Positions 48,595 through 58,213 of a stretch of DNA of 64,000 nt are shown here, one piece after another (within the stretch, counting starts at the first letter, position 1; each line of letters begins with the position of its first letter). Made by a program: the position numbers and the translations under genes. Origin of the DNA: Paenibacillus sedimenti (GTDB lineage: Bacteria > Bacillota > Bacilli > Paenibacillales > NBRC-103111); assembly GCF_014534655.1 (NCBI RefSeq), contig NZ_JACVVD010000013.1, forward strand, positions 1 to 64,000, written 5' to 3'. Under the pieces are notes generated by a model. The model had not been told where the DNA came from. It did not search any database and was given only the letters and a program-made list of their open reading frames with translations.

Positions 48595-51492
48595 CTAAAG
48601 CGTGGCAAGCTCTTCAAGGATCGCGTCAACCTGCTCCTTTGAAACGTTCGACATCGTATTTTCGGCCAGCTGTTTAAAGCTTGATTTTTTCATAAAATTG
48701 AAAACCGGACTCGCGAAAAAATGGGGGATATACTTCTGAAGGACTGCCATCGCAGCTTCATGAATCATAACCTCGTCAATTCTCGTATGCTCCGTGTACC
48801 GCACGCGGAACAAGTCCGCATTTACGTACGTGAAGCGGTAGCTGCCCGAACCGATGGACAGCAGCATGCCTTGCTGCGACTCCTGTACGGAATGAATACC
48901 TAGGGCTTGGTCAATTCCAAGTCCGCTTTCTCTAAGGCTGCTGACGGTTGCGCCCTGCAGAACAATATCCGCTGTCGTATTCGGCGGAATCCGAACGTCG
49001 ATCTCAATTTGGCCGTCATTCACCCGCCAACCCGATTCCACCCGCCCGTACATCGATTGATGCGCCGCTTGGGCATAAGTCAGCTTGTCGAGCCCGAAAA
49101 GCGGCTCGATACGAATACGCTTATACGCCGGAGCGTCGGCATGCATGTCCAGGCCGGCCACTTTGCGATAGAGCCAGTCGCCGATCGCTCCATACGCATA
49201 ATGGTTAAAAGAGTTCATATCATCGCTCCAGAAGGAACCGTCTGGCTTGATGCTGTCCCAATGCTCCCAAATGGTTGTCGCGCCCTTCGATACCGAGTAC
49301 AGCCAGCCCGGATAACTCTCCTGCAGGAGCAGCTTGATTGCCGTATCGTGGTAGCCGTTGTTGGAAAGCGCGAAGCACAGATAAGGCGTGCCGACGAAGC
49401 CCGTCGTTAAATGATAGTCGTTCTCCACAATGAGGTCGTTCAACTCCCTGGCCACTCGATCCCGTACGGAATCGTCGACCAGATCAAAAACGAGCGCAAG
49501 AACATGTGCCGTTTGCGTAGGAGAAGCGATCCGGCCGTTCTTCGTCATAAATTCGTCCTGAAAGGCTTGAACGACATTGCGATGAAGCTCTCCGTAAGTC
49601 CGAGCTTCCTCTTCGTACCCTAGCGCGCGCGCCGCATCCCGGACAATACGCGTCGAATACGCATAATAAGCGGTCGCGACCAGCGCCGTCGGCGTCGCCC
49701 CGATATAACTGTTCTCCTTCGCATCCAGACCGAGCCAATCGCCGAAATGGAAGCCTGTGTTCCACAAGTATTCATTCTCGCCTTGGGACCTGATGAACTC
49801 GACCCACCGCTTCATGCTCTCGAACTGCTCGGCCAGAAGTCGTTGATCTCCATAGTATTGATAAACCGTCCAAGGACAGATGACCGCAGCATCGCCCCAA
49901 GCGGCCGAATTCGCACCGCCTACGATATCCGGGATAACGAAAGGAACGCCCCCGTCGGCATGCTGCTCCGCTTTCAAATCATGCAGCCATTTCGTGAAGA
50001 AAGGCCCTCCTTGAAAATTGAATAAGGCCGTACTGATGAACACCTGCGCATCGCCGGTCCAGCCTAAACGTTCATCACGCTGCGGGCAATCGGTAGGAAC
50101 ATCAAGGAAGTTGCCTCGCTGTCCCCACTGAATGTTGCTTTGCAGCTGATTCACCCGCGCATCGGAGCATTCGAACTCACCCGTGGGCTCCATATCTGTA
50201 TGCATGACTTCTCCGACAAATGCTTCTAGCGGTAGTCCGTTCTCTTGTCCGGGAAAGCCTTCTACCTTGACATACCGGAACCCCATGAACGTGAAATGAG
50301 GCGCATAGCTTTCGCTGCCATTACCTTTGGCAATATATTCCACCCTTTGCTTCGCCGGCCGGAGGTTGCCGAAGTAAATGTTCCCGTCCTTATCGAGCAC
50401 CTCCGCATGCTTCAGTTCGATGCGGGTTCCAGCAGGCGCTTCGACGGTAAAGCGGATGCGCCCTACCATATTTTGGCCCATATCCAGCACATGATCGCCG
50501 GCAGGCGTCACGAAACAGGAGACCGGGCGTATGGTCTGAGTCACCCGGGTCGGCGAATTCTCTTGAGCGACCAGGATATCCGGCGGCAGGTCCGGACAGA
50601 GCCGGACGGATTGCCACTCGCTGTCGTCAAACTGCGCTCGGCTCCACCCTTCCTGCTCCAACCGCGCATCGTAAGTTTCTCCGTGATAAAGCGTGGCATA
50701 TCTGACCGCTCCCGTTGAAGCTTTCCAGGATGAATCTGTACCGATGGCTTCTTCCGCGCCGCTTTGATATCGGATATGAAGCTGCAGCAGCGCTGCCCGG
50801 CGATCGCCATACTTGAAATTCCGGTTCTCAAAGCCGATCCCGCTCTTGTACCATCCATCCGCGAGCATGATGCCGATTCCGTTACCGCCCTCCTGCAGCA
50901 GCTCCGTCACATCATACGTTTGCACCTGCAAACGGCTTTGATAGCTGGTCCAGCCCGGAGCAAGCAGGTCCTCCCCAACCCTCGCGCCGTTCATATACAG
51001 CTCGTAAACCCCGGCGGCCGTCGCATAAATCCGGGCAGATACGATCTTATCCTGCACATCGAAGCGCTTCCGAAGTAGAAAAGCCGGTTCCGACTGCGGG
51101 TCGATTTCATCCTGGTTCGGTGTAATCCATTGCCCCGAGGTCCACTCGCTTTGCGATAATAGCCCTATCTCCCACCATGCGGTTTCGCTCCATTCCGATT
51201 CCCTGCCGAAGCCATCCCATACTTTTACGCGATATGAATATCGGGTACGGGATTTCAACTCCGGCCCTGCGTAAGGAACTTGAATCGATTGATCCGATTC
51301 CTTATATCCCGAATCCCAAATGAGCTTATCAAAATTGCCTTTCTCATCGGCTACAACAATTCGATACCCGCGTTGAACAGTACCACGGCGGTCCGATTGC
51401 AGCTGCCAACTGATCCTCGGGCGAGATACCCCGATGCCAAGCGGGTTCGTCCTGTATTCGCATTTCAGCTTCTCAATCCCCAAATTCCCCAT
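48595..51492 (-). CDS. Alpha-L-rhamnosidase, glycoside hydrolase family 78
   Basis: About 965 residues from the ATG at 51492 (GAGGAG 8 bases upstream). Domain order: N-terminal beta domains (LKCEYRTNPLGIGVSRPRISW, WSGTAWW-like sandwich about 30-330), the catalytic (alpha/alpha)6 barrel (about 430-790) with FLDVPTDCPQRDERLGWTGDAQVFISTALFNF, the signature holding the catalytic Glu/Asp, and ALSNNGYHDTAIKLLLQESYPGWLYSVSKGATTIWEHWDSI, then a C-terminal beta domain. It has no signal peptide. A last segment (about 910-965) looks like an added small helical tail. It releases terminal alpha-L-rhamnose inside the cell. It is the final gene of the ABC operon, 33 bp after the permease. Confidence 0.95.
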   Translation of the reverse strand: MGNLGIEKLKCEYRTNPLGIGVSRPRISWQLQSDRRGTVQRGYRIVVADEKGNFDKLIWDSGYKESDQSIQVPYAGPELKSRTRYSYRVKVWDGFGRESEWSETAWWEIGLLSQSEWTSGQWITPNQDEIDPQSEPAFLLRKRFDVQDKIVSARIYATAAGVYELYMNGARVGEDLLAPGWTSYQSRLQVQTYDVTELLQEGGNGIGIMLADGWYKSGIGFENRNFKYGDRRAALLQLHIRYQSGAEEAIGTDSSWKASTGAVRYATLYHGETYDARLEQEGWSRAQFDDSEWQSVRLCPDLPPDILVAQENSPTRVTQTIRPVSCFVTPAGDHVLDMGQNMVGRIRFTVEAPAGTRIELKHAEVLDKDGNIYFGNLRPAKQRVEYIAKGNGSESYAPHFTFMGFRYVKVEGFPGQENGLPLEAFVGEVMHTDMEPTGEFECSDARVNQLQSNIQWGQRGNFLDVPTDCPQRDERLGWTGDAQVFISTALFNFQGGPFFTKWLHDLKAEQHADGGVPFVIPDIVGGANSAAWGDAAVICPWTVYQYYGDQRLLAEQFESMKRWVEFIRSQGENEYLWNTGFHFGDWLGLDAKENSYIGATPTALVATAYYAYSTRIVRDAARALGYEEEARTYGELHRNVVQAFQDEFMTKNGRIASPTQTAHVLALVFDLVDDSVRDRVARELNDLIVENDYHLTTGFVGTPYLCFALSNNGYHDTAIKLLLQESYPGWLYSVSKGATTIWEHWDSIKPDGSFWSDDMNSFNHYAYGAIGDWLYRKVAGLDMHADAPAYKRIRIEPLFGLDKLTYAQAAHQSMYGRVESGWRVNDGQIEIDVRIPPNTTADIVLQGATVSSLRESGLGIDQALGIHSVQESQQGMLLSIGSGSYRFTYVNADLFRVRYTEHTRIDEVMIHEAAMAVLQKYIPHFFASPVFNFMKKSSFKQLAENTMSNVSKEQVDAILEELATL

Positions 51493-51525
51493 ATGCTCCA
51501 CTCCTCTTTGATTTCGATGGATGAA

Positions 51526-52356
51526 CTAACCTTTCACGGCGCCTGCCGTCATGCCGTCCACAATTTTCTTGTTGAAGAAAACGAATAAGAACAGCGGCGG
51601 CAGTGTAATCAGCAGAATATTCATAAACAACAAGTTCCACTGCGTCACAAACTGACTTTGAAAGTTATAGAGCGTGAGTTGTACCGTTGCGTTCTTGGCC
51701 CCCGGAAAGAAGTACAAGGGGTTGGTGAAATCGTTGAAAATACCGACCGATGAGGTCACAATAATCGTTGCGGTAACCGGCTGCAGCAGCGGGAGAATAA
51801 TTTTATAAAACAGCCTGATGCCTCCACAGCCGTCAACGACCGCCGCCTCGTCGATTTCGCGCGGGATGGCGGACATGAAGCCCTTATAAAGCAGCACCCC
51901 GAACGGAAAGCCCAGAGCAACCTCGACCAGCACAAGCCCTGTCATCGTTTTGAACAGCCCCAAGCCGTCGAGCACCCAGATCGTCGGTACAATCGCCGGC
52001 GGAATGATGAGTCCCGACAGCACGAGGAAATTCAACCAAGGCGTCGCCCTATCCGTCCGGCGCTGCATCACATAGCCTGCCATGGCGCAGACGATGATCA
52101 AGACGGCAATCGATAGTAGGGTCAGAAGCGTACTATTGTAAAAAGCGCGTACCAACATGTAATCCCGCGCCGTGATGACGGCTTTCATGTTGTCCCAGAG
52201 ATGGATGGAAGTCGGCCAGGCCAAGCTGAGCAGCGATGACTCTTTCTTATCCTTCAAGGCATTCACGATAACGAAGTAGAACGGAATCCAGAACAACACG
52301 ATCGTCACGAGAACGGCAATGACCTCGACACTCAACAGTCTTATCCTTCGGCTCAT
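51526..52356 (-). CDS. Sugar ABC transporter permease (MalG/CUT1 type)
   Basis: 276 residues, about six membrane helices. EAA loop SAIPREIDEAAVVDGCGGIRLFYKIILPLLQPVTATI (residues about 155-190). The start LSVEVIAVLVTIVLFWIPFYFVIVNALKDKKE is typical of MalG-like permeases. It pairs with the permease encoded just upstream (4-bp overlap, ATGA). It probably carries rhamnose-containing oligosaccharides. No ATPase gene is present. Confidence 0.93.
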   Translation of the reverse strand: MSRRIRLLSVEVIAVLVTIVLFWIPFYFVIVNALKDKKESSLLSLAWPTSIHLWDNMKAVITARDYMLVRAFYNSTLLTLLSIAVLIIVCAMAGYVMQRRTDRATPWLNFLVLSGLIIPPAIVPTIWVLDGLGLFKTMTGLVLVEVALGFPFGVLLYKGFMSAIPREIDEAAVVDGCGGIRLFYKIILPLLQPVTATIIVTSSVGIFNDFTNPLYFFPGAKNATVQLTLYNFQSQFVTQWNLLFMNILLITLPPLFLFVFFNKKIVDGMTAGAVKG

Positions 52357-53219
52357 AGATCCACCTCTCTTCGGTTCAAATACGTATACAGCGGTAGCGC
52401 CAATGCCGTTACGACAATAAACAATATGACATTGCCTGCTGTGGCAAGCCCATAATAACCGCCCTGGTATTGCTTATAGATGATGGAGGCGATCAGATCG
52501 GTTGTAAAACCCGGACCGCCTTTGGTCATTGCCCAGACGAGGTCGAAAGAGCGCAGCCCGCCGATAAAGGCAAGAATAATCACCGAATTCGTTGCAGGAC
52601 GGCTAAGCGGCAAAATAATGTTCCAAAATTTGCGGAAGGCGCCGCCCCCGTCAATTTGAATCGCCTCATAGTAGTCTTGCGGAATGGACATGATGCCGGC
52701 AATGTAGATCACAGTGGCAAAACCGACGCCTTTCCAAACGTCGACTAATGCTACAGACAACAACGCGATACGTGTGTCTCCCAGCCAGTCCGGCCCCGAA
52801 ATGCCGATTGCTGCAAGCGCCGTGTTGATTAATCCCTGCGACGGATGCATCATCATGCTGAATGTAATCCCTACAGCAATCGTACTTAACAATGTAGGAA
52901 AAAATACAACAGACCTCAGGTACCCTTTGGTTCTTATTTTTGATGTTAGGAAGACGCCGAGCAGAAGACCGAATATGACTTTGAGCACGCACGTTACGGC
53001 AGCGTAAATCAATGTATTTTTAAACCCGATCATGAGCGACGCTTCTTGGAAAAACATGCGGAAATTATCCATCCCGATAAATTCCCAGTCGGTTAAATTC
53101 CATCTCGTTAAACTGAAGAAAAAGGACATCACGGTCGGCAATATGAAGATTAGCAAGTAAATCACTGCCGCCGGAATCAAAAACGCATAGGAATACGTCC
53201 GTCTGAACACCTTGGTCAC
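52353..53219 (-). CDS. Sugar ABC transporter permease (MalF/CUT1 type)
   Basis: 288 residues, about six membrane helices. Start YAFLIPAAVIYLLIFILPTVMSFFFSLTRWNLTDWEFIGMDNFRMFF is the MalF-type pattern. The EAA loop is SIPQDYYEAIQIDGGGAFRKFWNIILPLSRPA. GTG start at 53219 with AGGGGTGA upstream. It overlaps the next permease by 4 bp. A terminator-like stem separates it from the binding-protein gene. Confidence 0.93.
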   Translation of the reverse strand: MTKVFRRTYSYAFLIPAAVIYLLIFILPTVMSFFFSLTRWNLTDWEFIGMDNFRMFFQEASLMIGFKNTLIYAAVTCVLKVIFGLLLGVFLTSKIRTKGYLRSVVFFPTLLSTIAVGITFSMMMHPSQGLINTALAAIGISGPDWLGDTRIALLSVALVDVWKGVGFATVIYIAGIMSIPQDYYEAIQIDGGGAFRKFWNIILPLSRPATNSVIILAFIGGLRSFDLVWAMTKGGPGFTTDLIASIIYKQYQGGYYGLATAGNVILFIVVTALALPLYTYLNRREVDL

Positions 53220-53239
53220 GCTAGTTCACCCCTATTTCT

Positions 53240-53286
53240 TGAAAAAAGGAGCCGGCTTTCGCATCAGGGCTGCATCGCCGACTCCA
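53240..53286 (-). terminator. Partial terminator between binding protein and permease
   Basis: GGAGTCGGC pairs with GCCGGCTCC, followed on the minus strand by TTTTTTC. It lies after the binding-protein stop, so it would reduce permease expression relative to the binding protein. Confidence 0.7.
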
Positions 53287-53308
53287 TGACAGGCTTATTG
53301 CTGTACGT

Positions 53309-54667
53309 TTACCAGCCTGGAATACCGAGCTGCTTCGCTTGCTTCTCTACGTCTTTATCGTACACCTCGGCACCTTGCTTGCCGGATTTGATGCCTGCTC
53401 CGACTTCCGTCGTAATTTGCGGCAGGCTGGGTCCTTTGATCGGGGAAAGGAATTCCAAGGCAGGAGCTGTTTTGTTCGATTCAAAATATGGCGCCAAATC
53501 TTTAACCACTTGCGGTACGTTATCAGGAAGCTTGGCGCCTTTAACAGCGTACGGGCCAGGAGGCTTGGACGCCTGTGCTTGTGCGGCGGCTCCCTCCACT
53601 GAAGCTACGAATTCAACGAATTTTTTCGCTTGCTCCGCATGTTTCGTTGCTTTGTAAATATAAGCGCCGTTTGGTGTCCATACGGTCAAGCCGTTCGTTC
53701 CGGCATCATCGCCCGGTTGCGCGAAGAATCCGATATGGCTGATTTTATCCGGGAAGTTCTGCTCGATCGCAGGAATCGCGAAGGAAAGCATCGGATAGTG
53801 GGCACCTTTGCCTTCCGCCAGCATCTTCAGACCGGCATCGTAGGTGGTGGCCAGATAATCTTTATTCATATAGCCCTTCTTGGCGATTTCCTCTAACTTC
53901 TCGAAGCTCCTTAACGCCGCCGGGTCTGTGGCATATTTCGCTTTATTGGCCGTGTAGTCGTCAGCAAACTTTGGATTAGCCGCTTGAACATTGTAGTAAT
54001 CCGCGAGTACGACCAGCTGTGAAGTCCAGTCGTCCTTATAGGTGCCGATCACAGGCGTAATGCCTGCTGCCTTGATTTTCTCGTTGTTTGCCATCAGCTC
54101 GGCCCAGGTTTTCGGAACGGAAAGGCCAAGATCCGCATAAACCTTTTTATTGTAGAACCAGCCGCCAGCCATCGTCGTCCCTACCGGACCCGCATATAAT
54201 TTGCCTTTGTAGCTGACTGCGTTTTTAAAAGAATCTATGACGTTAGCCATAAAAGGCTCGTTTGTCACTTCAAGCAGATTTTGCTCCGGATTAAGCGCTT
54301 GCATAAGCGAGCCGCTGTTATAGAAAAACACGTCGGTCATATCGCCGGTTGCCAGACGGGTCTTGACGATATTGTCGCCTTCGCCGCCGCCCGGGCGCGT
54401 CTCCGTTTCTACATGAATGTTCGGATATTTCTTCTCAAAAGCATCGACAAGGCCTTTGGCCACGTTGACAGAGTCTTGCGTATTATCGACCAATAGCGTG
54501 ATGGTCACTTTTTCTTCTTTTTTAGTTTCGTTCTGGGTGGTGGCCTGATTGCTGCCGCCATCCGCTTGGTTCGACGCGCTGCCGCCATTGCCGCAACCTG
54601 CAACAACGCCTGCCAGCAACACGGTAGCCGATAATAATGCAGCCAGCTTTGTTCCATTTTTACTCAT
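53309..54667 (-). CDS. Sugar-binding lipoprotein of the rhamnosidase ABC transporter
   Basis: About 452 residues from the ATG at 54667 (GGGGG site). Lipoprotein signal LLSATVLLAGVVAGCGNGGS (lipobox VAGC). The mature part is a CUT1 binding protein: VTITLLVDNTQDSVNVAKGLVDAFEKKYPNIHVETETRPGGGEGDNIVKTRLATG, then YAGPVGTTMAGGWFYNKKVYADLGLSVPKTWAEL. It collects the sugar at the outer membrane face for the two permeases that follow. A terminator lies downstream. The gene follows the YesN/YesM regulators. Confidence 0.93.
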   Translation of the reverse strand: MSKNGTKLAALLSATVLLAGVVAGCGNGGSASNQADGGSNQATTQNETKKEEKVTITLLVDNTQDSVNVAKGLVDAFEKKYPNIHVETETRPGGGEGDNIVKTRLATGDMTDVFFYNSGSLMQALNPEQNLLEVTNEPFMANVIDSFKNAVSYKGKLYAGPVGTTMAGGWFYNKKVYADLGLSVPKTWAELMANNEKIKAAGITPVIGTYKDDWTSQLVVLADYYNVQAANPKFADDYTANKAKYATDPAALRSFEKLEEIAKKGYMNKDYLATTYDAGLKMLAEGKGAHYPMLSFAIPAIEQNFPDKISHIGFFAQPGDDAGTNGLTVWTPNGAYIYKATKHAEQAKKFVEFVASVEGAAAQAQASKPPGPYAVKGAKLPDNVPQVVKDLAPYFESNKTAPALEFLSPIKGPSLPQITTEVGAGIKSGKQGAEVYDKDVEKQAKQLGIPGW

Positions 54668-54819
54668 CTGCATATCCCCCTTATTCTTCACGGTCAGGAT
54701 GAATGATTGATGCTTTCAGAGCCCGTATACCCTGTGATTTCATACTAACCGCATTCCAGCCGTTTCGGCAGTGCGTCATAATTTGGTTTCACGTCCGATT
54801 TTTTTGGATCGGTCCCTTG

Positions 54820-56289
54820 TCACTTCTCGCACGTCAGCTGATCTTTATACTGGCCCGGCGTTGCTCCCGTATATTTCTTAAATACTTCCGAGAAATGCCG
54901 ATAGGTGTGGTAGCCGACCTTCTCGCTAACCTCATTCACTTTCAAACCTTTGCCGAGCAGCGACTTGGCAAGCTCCATCCGGTATCGCGTCACATATTTG
55001 ATATAGGATTCCCCGACCTCTTCCTTAAACAGAACGCTGAAATAAGTCGGATTCATGCCGACATGCTCCGCAACCTCCAGAAGCGACAAATCCCGGGTAC
55101 AGTTCTGCTCGATAAATTGGCGGGCGCGCGCAACGGAATTAGGCTTCGTCACCTCGTTCCCGGCCTTGCCCCATTCCGCGATTTGCACGATCTGGCTGCG
55201 GAACCACTTTGCGATATTCCCCTTCGCCGCCACTTCGCCAAACTCAATGTGCGGCTTGTAGCTGTCGTATTTTGCAGATGATCCGGCTCCCCCGACTTTC
55301 CTCTCCTCCTCAACGGCCAGGTAGATGAGCTTAAGCATCTCATGTTCGGCGACCGCGAGGTCTAGCTTCTCGACTTGAAGCCATTGAATGAAACGGTCGA
55401 TCTGCTCGAGCAGTGCCGCCTTATTCCCTGTACGGATGCTTAGAATAATCGCCTCTTCCCGCTCCGTCATCCCTTCCGGCGCTTCAGCCAAGTCACCCAG
55501 ATCCTCAAACCGAAAAACCCCTCGCGCATCGAGAAAATGAGCCGATCTTAAGGCGCGAAGCGCTTCCCTGTAACTTATCGCAGCATCCGCTGCGCGGCTA
55601 TACGTCTTCCCGTATCCTATCGGAGTCTGCGCATGTTCAAATAGATGATCCAGACGCTCCCAAAACGCCGGCATAGGCGTTCCATAATGAAAAATGACGA
55701 TGATACGCTCCTGTCCATTCCTTACAAAGACAGATGTATACGAAGCATCTTTCGGGCTTATCTCCACTTCCGGGGCAGATGCCAAGACCGTCACCCCGCA
55801 TATCCGCTCCGCATCGGAACCAAAGCTGTCGCGCCACTTCGCTTCCGCTTCTTCGCCGACCAAAAGCAGGTCCAGCGTTGCCTTTTCACGCACCAATTCG
55901 CTTACTTCCTTCTGCTGACGGATGCGCTCCAGCACTTTGCGGATCGACGTTTCGATGCTCTGTATCGTAACCGGCTTCTCCAAATAGTCGGCAACGCCGA
56001 GTTGGATTGCCCGTTTGACATACTCAAATTCGTTAAATCCGCTGAATACGACACAATACGTATCAGGCGCTTCCCGCATCACTTCTTCAATGAGTTCCAG
56101 ACCGTCCATGCCCGGCATTCGGATATCCGTAAAAATGATATCGGGACGGCAGCTTTGAAATAGATCCAGCGCAGCGTGACCGTCACCGGCCGTACCTACT
56201 AACTCAATACCGAAACCTGCCCAATCGATCATTTCCCGGAGGCCTTGCAGGACGATATATTCATCATCAAATACGACCGCTTTCAGCAT
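54820..56289 (-). CDS. Two-component response regulator, YesN type (AraC output)
   Basis: About 489 residues from the ATG at 56289 (GAGAGAGGG upstream). Receiver domain: LKAVVFDDEYIVLQGLREMIDW, phosphoacceptor in PDIIFTDIRMPGMDGLEL (Asp55 region), switch Thr/Ser and conserved KP in LEKPVTIQS. A middle linker domain follows. Residues about 385-485 are an AraC helix-turn-helix pair (LSLLEVAEHVGMNPTYFSVLFKEEVGESYIKYVTRYRMELAKSLL, then GYHTYRHFSEVFKKYTGATPGQYK). It overlaps the kinase gene by 23 bp and should activate the rhamnosidase-ABC operon. Confidence 0.93.
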   Translation of the reverse strand: MLKAVVFDDEYIVLQGLREMIDWAGFGIELVGTAGDGHAALDLFQSCRPDIIFTDIRMPGMDGLELIEEVMREAPDTYCVVFSGFNEFEYVKRAIQLGVADYLEKPVTIQSIETSIRKVLERIRQQKEVSELVREKATLDLLLVGEEAEAKWRDSFGSDAERICGVTVLASAPEVEISPKDASYTSVFVRNGQERIIVIFHYGTPMPAFWERLDHLFEHAQTPIGYGKTYSRAADAAISYREALRALRSAHFLDARGVFRFEDLGDLAEAPEGMTEREEAIILSIRTGNKAALLEQIDRFIQWLQVEKLDLAVAEHEMLKLIYLAVEEERKVGGAGSSAKYDSYKPHIEFGEVAAKGNIAKWFRSQIVQIAEWGKAGNEVTKPNSVARARQFIEQNCTRDLSLLEVAEHVGMNPTYFSVLFKEEVGESYIKYVTRYRMELAKSLLGKGLKVNEVSEKVGYHTYRHFSEVFKKYTGATPGQYKDQLTCEK

Positions 56290-58054
56290 GTGCATCCCTC
56301 TCTCCCACCATAGGATTGAAACGTATCTCGATCTTGGTCCCTCGATTCGCCTGACTCGTAATTTGTAACGAACTGGTCGTCCCATAGTAAAGCAGCAGTC
56401 TTTCGCGCACATTTCCAAGGCCATATCCCTGCTCAGTCTTAACGATATCTTCGATGCCTACACCATCGTCCTCCACGGTGAAAACAAGGAAGCTCTCTTC
56501 CCTTCTACCTGTTAAACGAACGAAGCCGCCGCCGACTTTGGGCTCCAGACCGTGATAAATGGCATTCTCCACAAGAGGCTGCAGAAGCAGCTTCATGATC
56601 TCCATCCCCATGATCGAAGCTTCTACCTCTTCCACATACTGAAACCGGTTATGGTAGCGAATGTTTTGGATCGTCATATAGTGCTCAATATGCTTTAATT
56701 CCTTGTAAACGGAAATCATGTCTTTCCCTTTATTCAGACTAAGCTTGAAGCTTTCCGAGAGCGAGATCGCCATTTGTGCGATGTCATTGTTTTTTTGCAG
56801 AGTCGCCATCCAATAGATCGAGTCCAATGTGTTATATAAAAAATGGGGCTTAATCTGCGCCTGCAGCGCTCTGAGCTCAGCTTCCCGCTCCTTCAATTCC
56901 GAATGAACGAGCCGCTGATTCAATTCCTCGTTTTCCGAAGCCATCCTCTTGAAAGTCTCCCCAATCGCGCCGACCTCATCCCGCTCGAACGTCTCCGCAA
57001 AATGGCGGGTCCCTTTCGTCCAATCCACCATCATCTTTTTGATCTGCAAGAGAGGCCGGGTGATGCTGCCTGAGAGATAAATCGAGAGAATAAGGGCCAG
57101 GATGCCCATTGAAACCGCAATCAACGTTGTGAACGTTCCAATCTTATTGGATTGCTTCAGCAGTTCCTGAAGCTTAATGAGGTGAATGAAGGTCCAGCCT
57201 GTGGTTTGATTCTCGTAACGGCTGATCAGGAATCCTTTTTTCTGCAACTGACGAAGCGTGCTGTCCAGATCGCCATCCATCGGGAGCTCGGCGTCTGAAA
57301 GCGCGTTATTAAAAACAATATGGGTTTGGCCGTTAGCAGCTTCAAGTGCCATAAAACCGCCATAGTCGCTTTTCGCGTTAAAAATATTTGCGAAAATCGA
57401 TTTCGACAGGTTCGTCACTAACAAACCGATCGGTTCGCCGCTTGGACTGGCAGCATCCCGAAACAGCTTAACGGTCGAAAAGGAATCCTTCGACTCCCCA
57501 AGCACGTCGTAACCGACAAATACGACCCGCCCTTGTTCCCCAAGGGCTTGCTGATACCACGCCGACTGCGTGATCAGCGCCTTTTTATCGGCCCTTTCAT
57601 AAATACCTGCATCATCCGACCTGCCGGCGCAAAAGGTTTGAAAATCAAGATTAAAGATACATATCGAGTTCACAAACTTGGTATCGAACAAATTGTTATT
57701 AATCACCTTTTGCAGCCTGGAAGCTGTCCAATCGCTCATATTGTGGGATTCGAGGCCTCGCTGCGTGTTATTGCTGCTGCTTAACACTTCCCTTACCTCG
57801 TTATTCATGACGATGGAACGGTTCAAATTAATCATGTTCCGGAACAGCAAATCCGCGACTTCGCTGGACGTTTCCAGATGATCCTCATTCGTCTGCGCAT
57901 TCGTTTCCATCAATGTAGTTTTGGCGATATTGAAGGAGATATAACCCAAAATAAACAACGGGGGGAGTGAAATGACGATCATCGCGGTAAGAAAGCGGCT
58001 TCGGAGCTTTTGTAAACGGAATTTGGCGATAAGCCATCGTTGCCAGGTTTTCAT
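56267..58054 (-). CDS. Sensor histidine kinase, YesM type
   Basis: About 595 residues from the ATG at 58054 (GGGGAGG upstream). Two membrane helices (about 25-45 and 290-312) flank an extracellular sensor. A HAMP domain follows (ITRPLLQIKKMMVDW). The phosphoacceptor is in LQAQIKPHFLYNTLDSIYWMA, with ATP-binding N-box LQPLVENAIYHGLEPK and G-box VEDDGVGIED. YesM kinases sense extracellular sugars or a binding protein and phosphorylate the YesN regulator. It is the first gene of the operon. Confidence 0.93.
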   Translation of the reverse strand: MKTWQRWLIAKFRLQKLRSRFLTAMIVISLPPLFILGYISFNIAKTTLMETNAQTNEDHLETSSEVADLLFRNMINLNRSIVMNNEVREVLSSSNNTQRGLESHNMSDWTASRLQKVINNNLFDTKFVNSICIFNLDFQTFCAGRSDDAGIYERADKKALITQSAWYQQALGEQGRVVFVGYDVLGESKDSFSTVKLFRDAASPSGEPIGLLVTNLSKSIFANIFNAKSDYGGFMALEAANGQTHIVFNNALSDAELPMDGDLDSTLRQLQKKGFLISRYENQTTGWTFIHLIKLQELLKQSNKIGTFTTLIAVSMGILALILSIYLSGSITRPLLQIKKMMVDWTKGTRHFAETFERDEVGAIGETFKRMASENEELNQRLVHSELKEREAELRALQAQIKPHFLYNTLDSIYWMATLQKNNDIAQMAISLSESFKLSLNKGKDMISVYKELKHIEHYMTIQNIRYHNRFQYVEEVEASIMGMEIMKLLLQPLVENAIYHGLEPKVGGGFVRLTGRREESFLVFTVEDDGVGIEDIVKTEQGYGLGNVRERLLLYYGTTSSLQITSQANRGTKIEIRFNPMVGERDAHAESGRI

Positions 58055-58157
58055 GATGAGCCTCCCCAAGTCGTTTGTTAGATTATTATAACTAGGTTTC
58101 ATCGGGTTACAACATGTGCAATCTTTTTGGGTAGATGTCCGTTTTTTTCAGGTTATT

Positions 58158-58206
58158 TAATACAAAAGGCCGACCCCGGCAGCTTAGCTACACTGGGTCA
58201 GCCCCC
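58158..58206 (-). terminator. Terminator after the YebC gene
   Basis: GGCCGACCC and GGGTCAGCC pair around a stem-loop. On the minus strand the GGTCGGCC arm is followed by TTTTGTATT. Confidence 0.75.
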
Positions 58207-58213
58207 TATTTAC

